Source of the DNA: Methylobacillus flagellatus
Lineage (GTDB): Bacteria > Pseudomonadota > Gammaproteobacteria > Burkholderiales > Methylophilaceae
Assembly (NCBI RefSeq): GCF_005502435.1
Contig: NZ_SCOU01000001.1
Span: 434,001 to 498,000, forward strand
Reading direction: 5' to 3'
DNA: 64,000 nucleotides
Each line of letters begins with the position of its first letter. Position 1 is the first letter of the stretch. Both the position numbers and the translations under genes were made by a program. Shown piece by piece: positions 17,938 through 26,153 of the stretch. The notes under the pieces were generated by a model. The model saw only the letters and a program-made list of their open reading frames with translations. It was not told the origin of the DNA and ran no database searches.

Positions 17938-19880
17938 AGCCAAGCAGTAAAAAGCGGATACCCCAACTCAGCCTGCTGCTGTTGCTGTGCGCCTGCTCCA
18001 GTCAGGAAAGCAGGGTGCAGCTGGAAAACGCCAATCTGGGCGAAGTGCGTGCGCTGATCAATGCCGGTAATACCGAGGCCAGCATCACCAGGCTGCGTGA
18101 ACTGGTGCAGAGCACGCCGGACAATCCGCAATACCGGGCCACGCTCAAGCAGCAACAGGATGTGCAGCTTTATACCTTGTTGCAGCAGGCAGAGCAGGCG
18201 CGCCAGCAGCAACGCTGGATCGATGCCGAGGCGCATTACCGCCGCGTACTGGAACTGGATAGCCAGAACCAGCGTGCGCAGGAAGGGCTGCGCCAGACCG
18301 CCAATGCCAGCCGTCATCAGGACATGGTGCACCGTGCGCAGGCACTGTTCGAGACTGGCGATACCGAAGCTGCCCAGCTCATGGTACGCGCCGTACTGGC
18401 CGAAGAAGCCGGTAACGCGCAGGCGCGTCAGCTTTATCAGCAGATCGAACAGGCACGCATGGACAAGATCAGCAGCCCGCCGCAGATCAAGGCGGCGTTC
18501 AGCAAGCCGATCACGCTGGAATTCAAGGATGTGCCCATACGTGCTGTGTTCGAGTTCATCGCCAAGTCCGCTGACATCAACTTCACCTATGACCAGGAGC
18601 TGCGTACCGACCTGCGCACGAGTTTGTACTTGCGCAATACACCGCTGCAGGACGCCATCGACGTGATCCTAGCTAGCAACCAGCTGGGTAAGAAGGTGCT
18701 CAACGACAACACCCTGCTGATCTACCCCCTGTCGCGCAGCCAGGAATATCAAGAGCTGTATGTGCGCAGCTTCTACCTCAGCAACACTGAGGCGAAAAAA
18801 GCCATGAACATGATCAAAACCGTGCTGAAGACCAAGGATCTGTACATAGACGAAAAGCTCAACACCCTGGTCATGCGTGATACACCGGAAGCGATACGCA
18901 CCGCCGAGAAGCTCATCATCTCGCAGGACCTGGCTGAACCGGAAGTGGTGCTGGAGGTGGAAGTGCTGGAGATCAACCGGCGCAGTCTGGAAGCCATCGG
19001 TATCCGCTACCCCACCTCGGTCAGCGTGGGCGTGCAAGGCCGCGATACCGTCAATGGCAGCACCACGCTGACGCCAGGCAAGCTCACGGTGCGTGAACTC
19101 AGCAATTTCAACTCCGAATATGGCGTGTTCAGCATCAGCGACCCGGTACTGGCGCTGAACCTGCTGCAACAGGACACCGACACCAACCTGCTCGCCAACC
19201 CGCGCATCCGTGTCAAGAACCGCGAAAAAGCCAAGATCCATGTCGGTGACCGCATCCCGGTACTGACCAGCATCGCCAATTCCACCGGCTTCGTGTCGCA
19301 ATCGGTCACCTACATCGAGGTGGGCATCAAGCTGGACGTGGAGCCCACTATCCTGCTCAACGACCAAGTCAGCATCAAGGTCGGGCTGGAGGTCAGCAAC
19401 CAGACCGACAAGATCACCACCAGTTCGGGTACCGTGACCTACACCATAGGCACCCGCAATGCCAACACCATGCTGCGCCTCAAGAATGGGGAAACCCAGG
19501 TGCTGGCCGGGCTGTTGCGCGATGACGAGCAGCGTACCGCCAACCGTGTGCCCAACCTGTCCAAGTTGCCACTGATAGGCGGCCTGTTCAAGGACCGTAC
19601 CACAGACCGCAGCAAGAAGGAGATCGCCCTGCTGGTGACACCGCGCATCATCAGCAACATCACCCCGGCGGAGGCGCTGTATACCGCCTTCCCTGCCGGA
19701 CTGGACCGTAGCAGCCCGGCCAACCGCAACAACCGGGCGGAGCCGGCCGTGCAAACAAGCCCTGCTCCACAGAGCATGCAGGAGCTCCAGAACAATCGCG
19801 CACAGGACGACAAAGCCTTTGCCGACTCGGTGATGAAACCGCTGGACCAGATCAGCGCACCGCCCAGCAATACGCCATGA
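17934..19880 (+). CDS. gspD: Type II secretion outer-membrane secretin, lipoprotein form (GspD)
   Basis: 648 aa from TTG 17934, which overlaps the previous stop and has GGAGA upstream. Lipoprotein signal with lipobox LLLCAC near residue 20, so probably self-piloting. Residues 30-190 carry TPR-like helices. An STN/N0 domain lies at about 200-265 (DVPIRAVFEFIAKSADINF). An N-domain follows, then the secretin core from about 340: VEVLEINRRSLEAIGIRYP, NPRIRVKNREKAKIHVGDRI, GETQVLAGLLRDDEQ, VPNLSKLPLIGGLFK and EIALLVTPRII. It forms the outer-membrane exit channel. The N-terminal TPR region resembles MSHA-type or PilQ-like secretins more than classical GspD, in keeping with the PilMNOP-like partners. 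Confidence 0.9.
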   Translation: MKPSSKKRIPQLSLLLLLCACSSQESRVQLENANLGEVRALINAGNTEASITRLRELVQSTPDNPQYRATLKQQQDVQLYTLLQQAEQARQQQRWIDAEAHYRRVLELDSQNQRAQEGLRQTANASRHQDMVHRAQALFETGDTEAAQLMVRAVLAEEAGNAQARQLYQQIEQARMDKISSPPQIKAAFSKPITLEFKDVPIRAVFEFIAKSADINFTYDQELRTDLRTSLYLRNTPLQDAIDVILASNQLGKKVLNDNTLLIYPLSRSQEYQELYVRSFYLSNTEAKKAMNMIKTVLKTKDLYIDEKLNTLVMRDTPEAIRTAEKLIISQDLAEPEVVLEVEVLEINRRSLEAIGIRYPTSVSVGVQGRDTVNGSTTLTPGKLTVRELSNFNSEYGVFSISDPVLALNLLQQDTDTNLLANPRIRVKNREKAKIHVGDRIPVLTSIANSTGFVSQSVTYIEVGIKLDVEPTILLNDQVSIKVGLEVSNQTDKITTSSGTVTYTIGTRNANTMLRLKNGETQVLAGLLRDDEQRTANRVPNLSKLPLIGGLFKDRTTDRSKKEIALLVTPRIISNITPAEALYTAFPAGLDRSSPANRNNRAEPAVQTSPAPQSMQELQNNRAQDDKAFADSVMKPLDQISAPPSNTP

Positions 19881-19938
19881 ACCGCGCATTGATGCACATT
19901 AGCGTCTTGAATGCTGGCGCTGGCAGGAGCCTCGCTCC

Positions 19939-20412
19939 ATGATGCGCATGCGTGGATTCACCCTGATCGAACTGCTGGTCACGCTGAGTTTGCTGGCGCT
20001 GATCCTGACCTCGGCTGCGCCTATGGCACAACTTACCATCAAACGCAGCAAGGAACAGGAGCTACGACGCTCGCTGTGGCAGATACGCGATGCCATCGAC
20101 GCTTACAAGAAAGCCAGCGAGGACGGACTGATCAAAAAACTTCCCGGGCAAACGGGCTATCCGCCTGACCTCTACATCCTGGTCAAAGGCGTGGAAAACC
20201 TGCGCGACCCCAAGAAGCGCAAGATCTACTTCATGCGTAACATCCCGCGTGACCCATTCGCCCCCGCCAGCATCGAAACGGCAGAAGCAAGCTGGGGAAA
20301 ACGCAGCTATGCCAGCTCTTTCGAGGAGCCTGCACCAGGCGATGATGTCTACGATGTGCATTCACTCTCCAATGAAAAAGGCCTGGATCAACGGCCTTAC
20401 CGGGAGTGGTGA
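19939..20412 (+). CDS. Type II secretion pseudopilin (GspG-like, minor)
   Basis: 157 aa; ATG at 19939 and 19942 are equivalent candidates, with CAGGAG about 10 nt upstream. Very short leader then GFTLIELLVTLSLLALIL, a full class III prepilin site with Glu at +5. The body has RRSLWQIRDAIDAYKKAS, NIPRDPFAP and a terminal PYREW. Likely a minor pseudopilin of the same system. The next two genes encode relatives with the same overall plan and a similar ending (YADW, YTEW), so these three are probably products of duplication. Confidence 0.85.
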   Translation: MMRMRGFTLIELLVTLSLLALILTSAAPMAQLTIKRSKEQELRRSLWQIRDAIDAYKKASEDGLIKKLPGQTGYPPDLYILVKGVENLRDPKKRKIYFMRNIPRDPFAPASIETAEASWGKRSYASSFEEPAPGDDVYDVHSLSNEKGLDQRPYREW

Positions 20413-20789
20413 TGCGCAGAATCGCAGGCTTTACGCTGATCGAGGTGCTGGTGGTGCTGGCCATCGTCGCCACGCTGCTCAGCCTGGTGACGCCGCGCTA
20501 TTTCGATAGTCTGTCGCGCGCGCAGGAAACGGCGCTCAAGCACGACCTGCTTACCATGCGTGACGCCATCGACAAGCATTACGCCGACCTGGGCGCTTAC
20601 CCGGATACGCTGGAAGAGCTGGTACAGCGAAAATACCTGCGTGCCGTGCCGGAAGATCCCATCACCAAAACCACGCTGAGCTGGGTGTTGGTGCCGCCTG
20701 AAGACCCCTATGCCACCGGACAGATCTACAACATACGCAGCGGTGCAGAAGGCACGGCAACCGACGGGACGCTGTATGCAGACTGGTGA
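20412..20789 (+). CDS. Type II secretion pseudopilin (GspG-like, minor)
   Basis: 125 aa from ATG 20412, overlapping the previous stop (TGATG) with GGGAG just upstream. Leader RRIAG then FTLIEVLVVLAIVATLLSLV, with Glu at +5. The globular part is short: LLTMRDAIDKHYADLGAYPD, VPEDPITK and YADW at the end. It resembles a trimmed GspG lacking the calcium loop. Role inferred as a minor pseudopilin that primes or tips the pseudopilus. Confidence 0.85.
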   Translation: MRRIAGFTLIEVLVVLAIVATLLSLVTPRYFDSLSRAQETALKHDLLTMRDAIDKHYADLGAYPDTLEELVQRKYLRAVPEDPITKTTLSWVLVPPEDPYATGQIYNIRSGAEGTATDGTLYADW

Positions 20790-21345
20790 GACCGCATTGA
20801 CCAAACGAGCATGGGCCAAGCCGGTTCAGCCCCAGCCGGTTTTAGTCAAACGGCAGGCGGATCAGGCAGGCTATACCTTTATCGGCCTGCTCATGGTGAT
20901 CATGCTGACCGGACTGACGCTGGCCCAGGCTGGCAACACTTGGAGCAATCTGCGCCAGCGCGAGCGTGAACAGGAACTGATGCGCGTGGGCGACAAGATG
21001 CGTGCAGCCATCGGCAGCTACTATCAGCGCTCGCCCGGTCTGGTGAAACAGTTCCCGCCCAACCTGCAGGTGCTACTCAATGACGAGCGTTTTCCACAGC
21101 GGCAGCGTCATCTGCGCAGGATGTACGTGGACCCGATGACGGGTGAGCCAAATTGGGGCACGCTGGAAGCGCCCAGCGGCGGGGTCATGGGGGTATATAG
21201 TCTGTCGCCCAAAGTGCCGATCAAGCAAAAGAACTTCCGCGCCATCTACGAGAGTTTTGAGAACAAAAAGATCTATACCGAATGGGTATTTGCCTATGTG
21301 CCTGAAGCAGATGCGGTTCTGGAGAAAAATGCGGTGCAATACTGA
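20776..21345 (+). CDS. Type II secretion pseudopilin lacking Glu+5
   Basis: 189 aa from ATG 20776, which overlaps the end of the previous gene by 14 nt; the frame is open further upstream but that is inside the neighbour. A long basic leader of about 40 residues precedes QAGYTFIGLLMVIMLTGLTL. The position normally occupied by the conserved Glu+5 is Gly, a feature shared with tip pseudopilins such as GspK. The body continues GDKMRAAIGSYYQRSPG, MYVDPMTGEPNWG and YTEWVFAYVP. Probably the tip subunit of this pseudopilus and the last gene of the operon, since a terminator follows at 21421. Confidence 0.75.
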   Translation: MQTGETALTKRAWAKPVQPQPVLVKRQADQAGYTFIGLLMVIMLTGLTLAQAGNTWSNLRQREREQELMRVGDKMRAAIGSYYQRSPGLVKQFPPNLQVLLNDERFPQRQRHLRRMYVDPMTGEPNWGTLEAPSGGVMGVYSLSPKVPIKQKNFRAIYESFENKKIYTEWVFAYVPEADAVLEKNAVQY

Positions 21346-21362
21346 ATTTGCACCAGCCTGTG

Positions 21363-21398
21363 TATATCCACAATTTCTGTGGATAACTTTGTGAATAA
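21363..21398. promoter_or_regulatory. Cluster of three DnaA-box-like 9-mers
   Basis: ATATCCACA (21364-21372, one mismatch), TGTGGATAA (21378-21386, exact complement of TTATCCACA) and TGTGAATAA (21390-21398, complement TTATTCACA, fits TTWTNCACA) lie within 35 bp, next to a strongly AT-rich stretch to about 21530. This is origin-like but there is no dnaA/dnaN nearby. It could be a DnaA-titration or regulatory site, or chance. Confidence 0.35.
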
Positions 21399-21420
21399 TT
21401 GTGACTTGAAACTGTAACTC

Positions 21421-21441
21421 ATGCTTTCAAAAGCATTTTTT
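21421..21441 (+). terminator. Intrinsic terminator of the T2SS operon
   Basis: ATGCTTT (21421-21427), loop CA, AAAGCAT (21430-21436), then TTTTTATTTT. A perfect 7-bp stem with a T-tract, 75 nt after the last pseudopilin stop. Confidence 0.75.
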
Positions 21442-21531
21442 ATTTTCGCCTAATTTTTAATCTTGTTTTTAACTTATATAAAACAATAACTTACTGTATG
21501 TCATTGGATTGCTATGGTTTTTTGAACAAAG

Positions 21532-22329
21532 TTAAAGTGATGCGTCAGGTGGTGTGTATAAGTCGGCTATTTTCGGCAGGGCAAAACAGGCGCTGGAGCC
21601 AGTCGTAGCAAGGATTTCAGCCAGATCGATTGCGCGCAAGGTGGCCAAGACAGCGGCGATTTCCGGAAGTTCCACAGGGACATTTCGGCCCGCTCTACCC
21701 AGCCATGCTGGCGGGATATCCGGCGCATCTGTCTCCAGCACGATGCTGTCCAGCGGCAGGTTCTGCGCCAGCGCGCGTATGCGCAACGCCTGCGGATAGG
21801 TCATCGCGCCCCCAAAGCCCAGCTTGAAGCCCAGCTTGATGAAAGCCTCGGCCTGCTGCTGGCTACCGTTGAAGGCATGCGCGATGCCACCACGCACCGG
21901 GTAGCGACGCAGGAACTTCAGCACCTCGTCCACGGCACGCCGCACATGCAGGATCACCGGCAGATCGTAGCGCTGTGCGAGTTTGAGCTGTTCGACGAAA
22001 TAGTATTCCTGCTGCGCACGGTTGTGCTGGGTGACGAAGAAATCCAGCCCGATCTCCCCTACGGCAACCGCATGGCCCTCTACCAGCCTGGCGGCCAGTT
22101 GTTGCAGGTGTTCCGGCTGTGCCTTGCCCACGTACATGGGGTGGATACCCAGTGCATGCACACAACGCGGGTAGCGCTGCGCCAGTGCGGTGACCGTATC
22201 GAAATTGGCGAACTCGACCGCAGGCACCACGATCAGGTCTACCCCGGCCGCGAGGGCTGCTGCGACCACCGCATCACGGTCATCATCGAATTCCGCGGCG
22301 TCCAGGTGGCAATGGGTGTCGATCAGCAT
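21532..22329 (-). CDS. TatD-family metal-dependent hydrolase
   Basis: 265 aa. A TIM-barrel amidohydrolase with the TatD metal ligands: MLIDTHCHLD at the N-terminus, HALGIHP, VGEIGLDFF, LPVILHVRRA, GIAHAFNGSQQ and LETDAPDIPP. Family members are 3'-5' DNA/RNA exonucleases or DNA-end processing enzymes (TatD, YcfH, YjjV). This one looks closest to the YjjV/YcfH branch by length. It is the last gene of a minus-strand run (glyA, nrdR, small membrane protein, ribD, tatD), 44 nt after ribD. Confidence 0.9.
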   Translation of the reverse strand: MLIDTHCHLDAAEFDDDRDAVVAAALAAGVDLIVVPAVEFANFDTVTALAQRYPRCVHALGIHPMYVGKAQPEHLQQLAARLVEGHAVAVGEIGLDFFVTQHNRAQQEYYFVEQLKLAQRYDLPVILHVRRAVDEVLKFLRRYPVRGGIAHAFNGSQQQAEAFIKLGFKLGFGGAMTYPQALRIRALAQNLPLDSIVLETDAPDIPPAWLGRAGRNVPVELPEIAAVLATLRAIDLAEILATTGSSACFALPKIADLYTPPDASL

Positions 22330-22373
22330 GATGGGAAGGATGAGGTAAGCCTGTCTGAATAGCTATCTGAACA

Positions 22374-23483
22374 CTAACTGGCAGGCCGTGGCACTGCGCG
22401 GATGCGGATATCAGGGGCCAGCGTGGTCAGTTCCACAATATCGAGCGCCACGCCTTGCTGCATGTCGGTAAGATCGGGCATGGCGAACATGCCGCGTGCC
22501 CCACTACCCATCAGCACGGGGGCGTAATACAGCAGGTATTCGTCGATGAGCTGCTGCTGCTGTAGGGCACCGTTGAGGGTTTGGCCGGCTTCCACCAGCA
22601 CTTCGTTGATGCCACGCTGCGCCAGTGTCTGCAGCAACAGCGGCAGCCTGACATGGCCATCTTCACCCGCAAGTTGCAGCAACTCCACCCCAGGCAACTG
22701 CAGACTGGCGGCTTTGTTCGATGGATCGCGGGCATACACCAGCAATGTCGCGCTGCCACGCAGTATGCTGGCGTTCGGACGGATACGCAGTTGGCCATCC
22801 ACCACCACACGCAAGGGCTGACGACCGATCTCCAGCGTGCGTACGGTCATTTGCGGGTCGTCGTGCAACACGGTATCCACACCGGTGAGGATCGCGCAGC
22901 TACGCGCGCGCCAGTGCTGTACGTCAGCGCGTGCGACGGCACTGGTGATCCACTGGCTCTGTCCATTGGCGAGGGCGGTGCGTCCGTCCAGGCTGGCCGC
23001 GATCTTGCTGCGCAGGAAGGGACGCTGACGTGTCATACGCGAGATGAAGCCAGGATTGAGCGCTTCGGCCTCGGCTTGAAGCAAACCGCAGCACACCTCG
23101 ATATCGGCCGCGCGCAATGCCGCCAGCCCCTGCCCTGCCACCAGCGGGTTGGGGTCCTGCATGGCGGCTACCACGCGGCTGACCCCGGCCGTGATCAGGG
23201 CCTGTGCGCAAGGTGGGGTGCGGCCATGGTGGCTGCAGGGTTCCAGCGTGACATAGGCGGTGCTACCCACTGCCGCCGCACCCGCTTGCTGCAGGGCCAG
23301 CGCCTCGGCATGGCCATGACCGGCACGCAAGTGAGCGGCTTCTGCGATCACGTGGCCGTGTTTGACCAGCACGCAGCCTACCCGCGGGTTCGGCGTGGTG
23401 GTGTACAGACCCTGCTCTGCAAGTTGCAGCGCACGCGCCATGTGGCGCAGGTCGTCGTTATCAAAGATGGCAGTGCTGCTCAT
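22374..23483 (-). CDS. ribD: Bifunctional riboflavin biosynthesis deaminase/reductase RibD
   Basis: 369 aa. The N-terminal deaminase domain (about 1-150) has the zinc site HAEALALQQAG and PCSHHGRTPPCAQAL. The C-terminal reductase domain (about 150-365) has KIAASLDGRTALANGQSQWI, ILTGVDTVLHDDPQMTVR and VLVEAGQTLNGALQQQQLID. It deaminates the pyrimidine product of GTP cyclohydrolase II and then reduces the ribose side chain with NADPH, two consecutive steps to riboflavin. Position after nrdR is the usual betaproteobacterial arrangement. No FMN riboswitch is visible upstream. Confidence 0.95.
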   Translation of the reverse strand: MSSTAIFDNDDLRHMARALQLAEQGLYTTTPNPRVGCVLVKHGHVIAEAAHLRAGHGHAEALALQQAGAAAVGSTAYVTLEPCSHHGRTPPCAQALITAGVSRVVAAMQDPNPLVAGQGLAALRAADIEVCCGLLQAEAEALNPGFISRMTRQRPFLRSKIAASLDGRTALANGQSQWITSAVARADVQHWRARSCAILTGVDTVLHDDPQMTVRTLEIGRQPLRVVVDGQLRIRPNASILRGSATLLVYARDPSNKAASLQLPGVELLQLAGEDGHVRLPLLLQTLAQRGINEVLVEAGQTLNGALQQQQLIDEYLLYYAPVLMGSGARGMFAMPDLTDMQQGVALDIVELTTLAPDIRIRAVPRPAS

Positions 23484-23601
23484 GGCGGGTCTTTAACATG
23501 GCGGGCTTTAAAAGGTGTCAAGGCTGGCAAGTATCTCTAGCAAGTTCTAGCAAGTATCGCGCCGTGCCAGCCAGCGCATGGGCGACTGGCTGGTCGCGGC
23601 T

Positions 23602-24030
23602 TCAGTGTTGGACGATACGTGCGCGTATCAAACGGTTCTCTGCGTTGAACTGCAGGCTGAGGCCGTGGGTGTCCCACAGGCAATGGCCGAGGTCGTATTC
23701 GATCTGCTGGAAATCTTCCCAGGTGGGGCGCCCGAGGATGGCGGTCACCATCTCGCGCGGGATGCCAGGACGCAACACACGCGTTTTGAGGTCGTAGGCC
23801 ATGGCGCCACGGTAACAGCGCTGCTCATCCGAAGGCTGGGCGGTGATCCATTGCACTTGGTCGAACGGGCGGTCACCGAACACCCACCAGTCTTTCATGG
23901 CCCACCAACTGAAGAAGGCGATGGTGATCAGCACTGCGATCAGGGCCGAGATCACGCTGACCAGGCGTATCCACCGGAAACTGCTGTCTATCTCGTGTTG
24001 TGCTGCAGCGCTTTCAGGATCGGATGCCAT
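23602..24030 (-). CDS. Small membrane-anchored protein, BamE/SmpA-like C-terminus
   Basis: 142 aa. A short cytoplasmic N-terminus precedes one membrane segment (IRLVSVISALIAVLITIAFF, about residues 22-41). The rest is periplasmic and contains GIPREMVTAILGRPTWED and WDTHGLSLQFNAENRLIRAR. The pattern of a helix, a Gly-x-Pro turn and a strand with LxVxFxxxxRL resembles the SmpA/BamE fold, but length and context differ from true BamE. Function unknown. It lies 24 nt after nrdR and about 120 nt before ribD, and is probably cotranscribed with both. Confidence 0.7.
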   Translation of the reverse strand: MASDPESAAAQHEIDSSFRWIRLVSVISALIAVLITIAFFSWWAMKDWWVFGDRPFDQVQWITAQPSDEQRCYRGAMAYDLKTRVLRPGIPREMVTAILGRPTWEDFQQIEYDLGHCLWDTHGLSLQFNAENRLIRARIVQH

Positions 24031-24054
24031 GGCTGACCTTTCAGTCTTTACGCT

Positions 24055-24546
24055 TCAATCTTTACGTTTGGCGGGGAACCGCTCCGCATCGCGTTGCGGA
24101 TGATCCAGGTCGCGGATGACATCATGGAAATCATCCACATCCTGAAAGCTGCGATACACCGAGGCAAAGCGGATGTAGGCCACTTTATCCATGAGCTTGA
24201 GCTCCTGCATCACACTCTCACCCAGGTCGCGTGCCATCACTTCGCGTTCGCCCTTAGCCAGCAGCTTTTGGGCGATGTGCTCGATGGCACGGTCTACATA
24301 TTCGGTAGGCACCGGACGCTTGTGCAGCGCACGCGAGAAGGAAAGCCGCAACTTGTCACGGCTGAACTCCTCGCGATTGCCGTTCTGCTTCACCACTTGC
24401 GGCATGTGCAGATCCGCCGTTTCGTAGGTAGTGAAGCGTTTTTCACATTGCGCACAGCGACGGCGGCGGCGAATGCTGTCGCCTTCATCGTTGACACGCG
24501 AATCGATGACCTGCGTGTCGTCGGCACCGCAGAAGGGGCATTTCAT
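24055..24546 (-). CDS. nrdR: Transcriptional repressor NrdR
   Basis: 163 aa from ATG 24546; the frame extends 17 codons upstream but NrdR proteins begin at [17 protein letters not shown]. The zinc ribbon (CPFC and CAQC) occupies residues 3-35 and includes RRRRRC. The ATP-cone domain follows ([16 protein letters not shown], then [20 protein letters not shown]). It binds NrdR boxes and represses ribonucleotide reductase genes when dATP is bound. Located directly after glyA, as in most betaproteobacteria. Confidence 0.97.
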   Translation of the reverse strand: MKCPFCGADDTQVIDSRVNDEGDSIRRRRRCAQCEKRFTTYETADLHMPQVVKQNGNREEFSRDKLRLSFSRALHKRPVPTEYVDRAIEHIAQKLLAKGEREVMARDLGESVMQELKLMDKVAYIRFASVYRSFQDVDDFHDVIRDLDHPQRDAERFPAKRKD

Positions 24547-24555
24547 AACGTCGAC

Positions 24556-24629
24556 GGAAGGGTGAAGGGGGAAAGGGGAAGGGTAAAACCCTCGCACGTT
24601 GCCCTTCTCACTTCCCCCTTCTCCCTTCC
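24556..24629. repeat. Long purine/pyrimidine hairpin between glyA and nrdR
   Basis: Bases 24556-24583 (purine-rich, GGAAGGGTGAAGGGGG and on) and 24602-24629 are near-perfect inverted complements over 28 nt, around an 18-nt loop. The stem lies just after the glyA stop and just before the nrdR start on the minus-strand transcript. It may reduce read-through from highly expressed glyA into nrdR or stabilise the glyA mRNA. Confidence 0.6.
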
Positions 24630-24633
24630 CATA

Positions 24634-25881
24634 TTAAGCGCCGTAAACCGGGAAACGGGCGGTCAGTGCATGCACCTTGGCCTTGGTCGCCGCGATGACG
24701 GCTTCGTCGGTCGGGCTGTCCAGCACGTCCGCGATCAGGTTAGCGACCAGGCGCGCTTCTTCTTCCTTGAAACCACGTGTGGTGATGGCAGGCGAGCCAA
24801 TGCGGATACCCGAGGTGACGAACGGGCTTTCCGGGTCGTTCGGGATGGCGTTCTTGTTCACGGTGATGTGCGCCAGGCCCAGATAGGCATCAGCGGCCTT
24901 GCCGGTCAGGCCCTTGGGGCGCAGGTCCACCAGGAACACATGCGACTCGGTACGGCCGGAGATGATGCGCAGGCCGCGCTGGGCCAGGGTCTCCGCCATG
25001 ACGCTGGCGTTCTTGAGCACTTGTTCCTGATAGGTCTTGAACTCGGGTTGCAACGCCTCCAGGAAGGCTGTGGCCTTGCCTGCGATGACATGCATCAGCG
25101 GGCCACCCTGCAACGAAGGGAATACGTTGGAATTCAGCGATTTCTCGAACTCGGCCTTGGCCAGGATGATGCCGCCACGCGGGCCGCGCAGGGTCTTGTG
25201 CGTGGTGGAGGTGACGAAGTCGGCATGTGGCACCGGGTTGGGGTACACACCCGCCGCGATCAGGCCGGAATAATGCGCCATGTCCACCATGAAATAAGCG
25301 CCGACCTTCTTGGCGATCTCGGCCATGCGTGCCCAGTCGAAACGCAGCGCATACGCAGAAGCGCCACCGATCAGCAGCTTGGGCTTGGCTTCGATGGCGA
25401 TACGCTCCATCTCGTCATAATCGATCTCTTCCTTGTCGTTCAGACCGTAGGCGACGATATTGAACAGCTTGCCGGACAGATTGGCCGGGGAACCGTGCGT
25501 AAGGTGACCGCCGTGCCCCAGGTTCATGCCCATGACAGTGTCGCCTGGCTTGAGGATGGAGAAATACACAGCCTGATTCGCTTGTGAGCCGGAGTGCGGT
25601 TGCACATTGGCGTATTCAGCGCCGTACAGCTGCTTCACACGGTCGATGGCGAGTTGCTCGACCTGGTCGACGAACTCGCAGCCACCGTAAAAGCGCTTGC
25701 CTGGATAACCCTCTGCATACTTGTTGGTCAGTTGCGAGCCCTGCACCTGCATGACCGCCGGGCTGGTGTAGTTTTCCGAAGCGATCAGCTCGATGTGCTG
25801 ATCCTGGCGGACACGCTCCGCCTCCACATAGCCCCACAGTTCCGGGTCTGCGATATTCAAGGTTTTTGCCACACTAAACAT
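24634..25881 (-). CDS. glyA: Serine hydroxymethyltransferase GlyA
   Basis: 415 aa, standard length. The PLP lysine is in [13 protein letters not shown]. Other motifs are [20 protein letters not shown] at the N-terminus, [30 protein letters not shown] and [16 protein letters not shown]. It interconverts serine and glycine with tetrahydrofolate. In serine-cycle methylotrophs it is also an assimilation enzyme, but in RuMP organisms it is ordinary one-carbon metabolism. First gene of the minus-strand run ending at tatD. Confidence 0.97.
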   Translation of the reverse strand: MFSVAKTLNIADPELWGYVEAERVRQDQHIELIASENYTSPAVMQVQGSQLTNKYAEGYPGKRFYGGCEFVDQVEQLAIDRVKQLYGAEYANVQPHSGSQANQAVYFSILKPGDTVMGMNLGHGGHLTHGSPANLSGKLFNIVAYGLNDKEEIDYDEMERIAIEAKPKLLIGGASAYALRFDWARMAEIAKKVGAYFMVDMAHYSGLIAAGVYPNPVPHADFVTSTTHKTLRGPRGGIILAKAEFEKSLNSNVFPSLQGGPLMHVIAGKATAFLEALQPEFKTYQEQVLKNASVMAETLAQRGLRIISGRTESHVFLVDLRPKGLTGKAADAYLGLAHITVNKNAIPNDPESPFVTSGIRIGSPAITTRGFKEEEARLVANLIADVLDSPTDEAVIAATKAKVHALTARFPVYGA

Positions 25882-26064
25882 GTTTGATCATTCCAGGACT
25901 TGATAACGAACAAGATTTTAACACGCGGGACCGTTTCGCGTCGTGGTCGGCAACATCCTGCCAATGGCTGACGCCTGGCTGAAAACAACCACCCAAAGTG
26001 GCGGTTATCACCCAATCACACACATGCAAATTATCCATATAGTTGATTAAAAAAGATTATTTTT

Positions 26065-26082
26065 CAGGCACGGCATTTGCTC
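26065..26082 (+). promoter_or_regulatory. Sigma-54 (RpoN) -24/-12 promoter
   Basis: AGGCACGGCATTTGCT matches TGGCACG-N4-TTGC at all but the first base. The GG (26067-26068) and GC (26079-26080) are separated by exactly 10 nt, as required for RpoN. Transcription would start near 26091 on the plus strand. AT-rich sequence upstream could hold activator sites. Confidence 0.55.
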
Positions 26083-26090
26083 ATGTAGTA

Positions 26091-26153
26091 ACAAGAGCTA
26101 TCTCCGCGCTCTCCTCCCGCTGTCCGGATTCAGCCTGGCAGCGGGATCTTTCT
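26091..26153 (+). ncRNA. Candidate sigma-54-dependent small RNA
   Basis: Between the predicted RpoN start (about 26091) and a T-rich run is a ~63-nt segment with no reading frame. It ends in a hairpin: CCCGCTGTCCGG (26116-26127) pairs with CCTGGCAGCGGG (26134-26145) with one mismatch and a G-U pair, followed by ATCTTTCTTTG. This is the outline of a stand-alone sRNA. No known family (CrcZ, GlnZ and similar) is recognised. Prediction only. Confidence 0.4.

Noticed and set aside
21363-21398. Chromosomal replication origin
   Set aside because: Only three DnaA-like boxes, and no dnaA, dnaN, gyrB or parAB genes nearby; reported only as a DnaA-box cluster.
23484-23601. FMN riboswitch near ribD
   Set aside because: The leader is too short and lacks RFN-element sequences; in proteobacteria that riboswitch is usually upstream of ribB.
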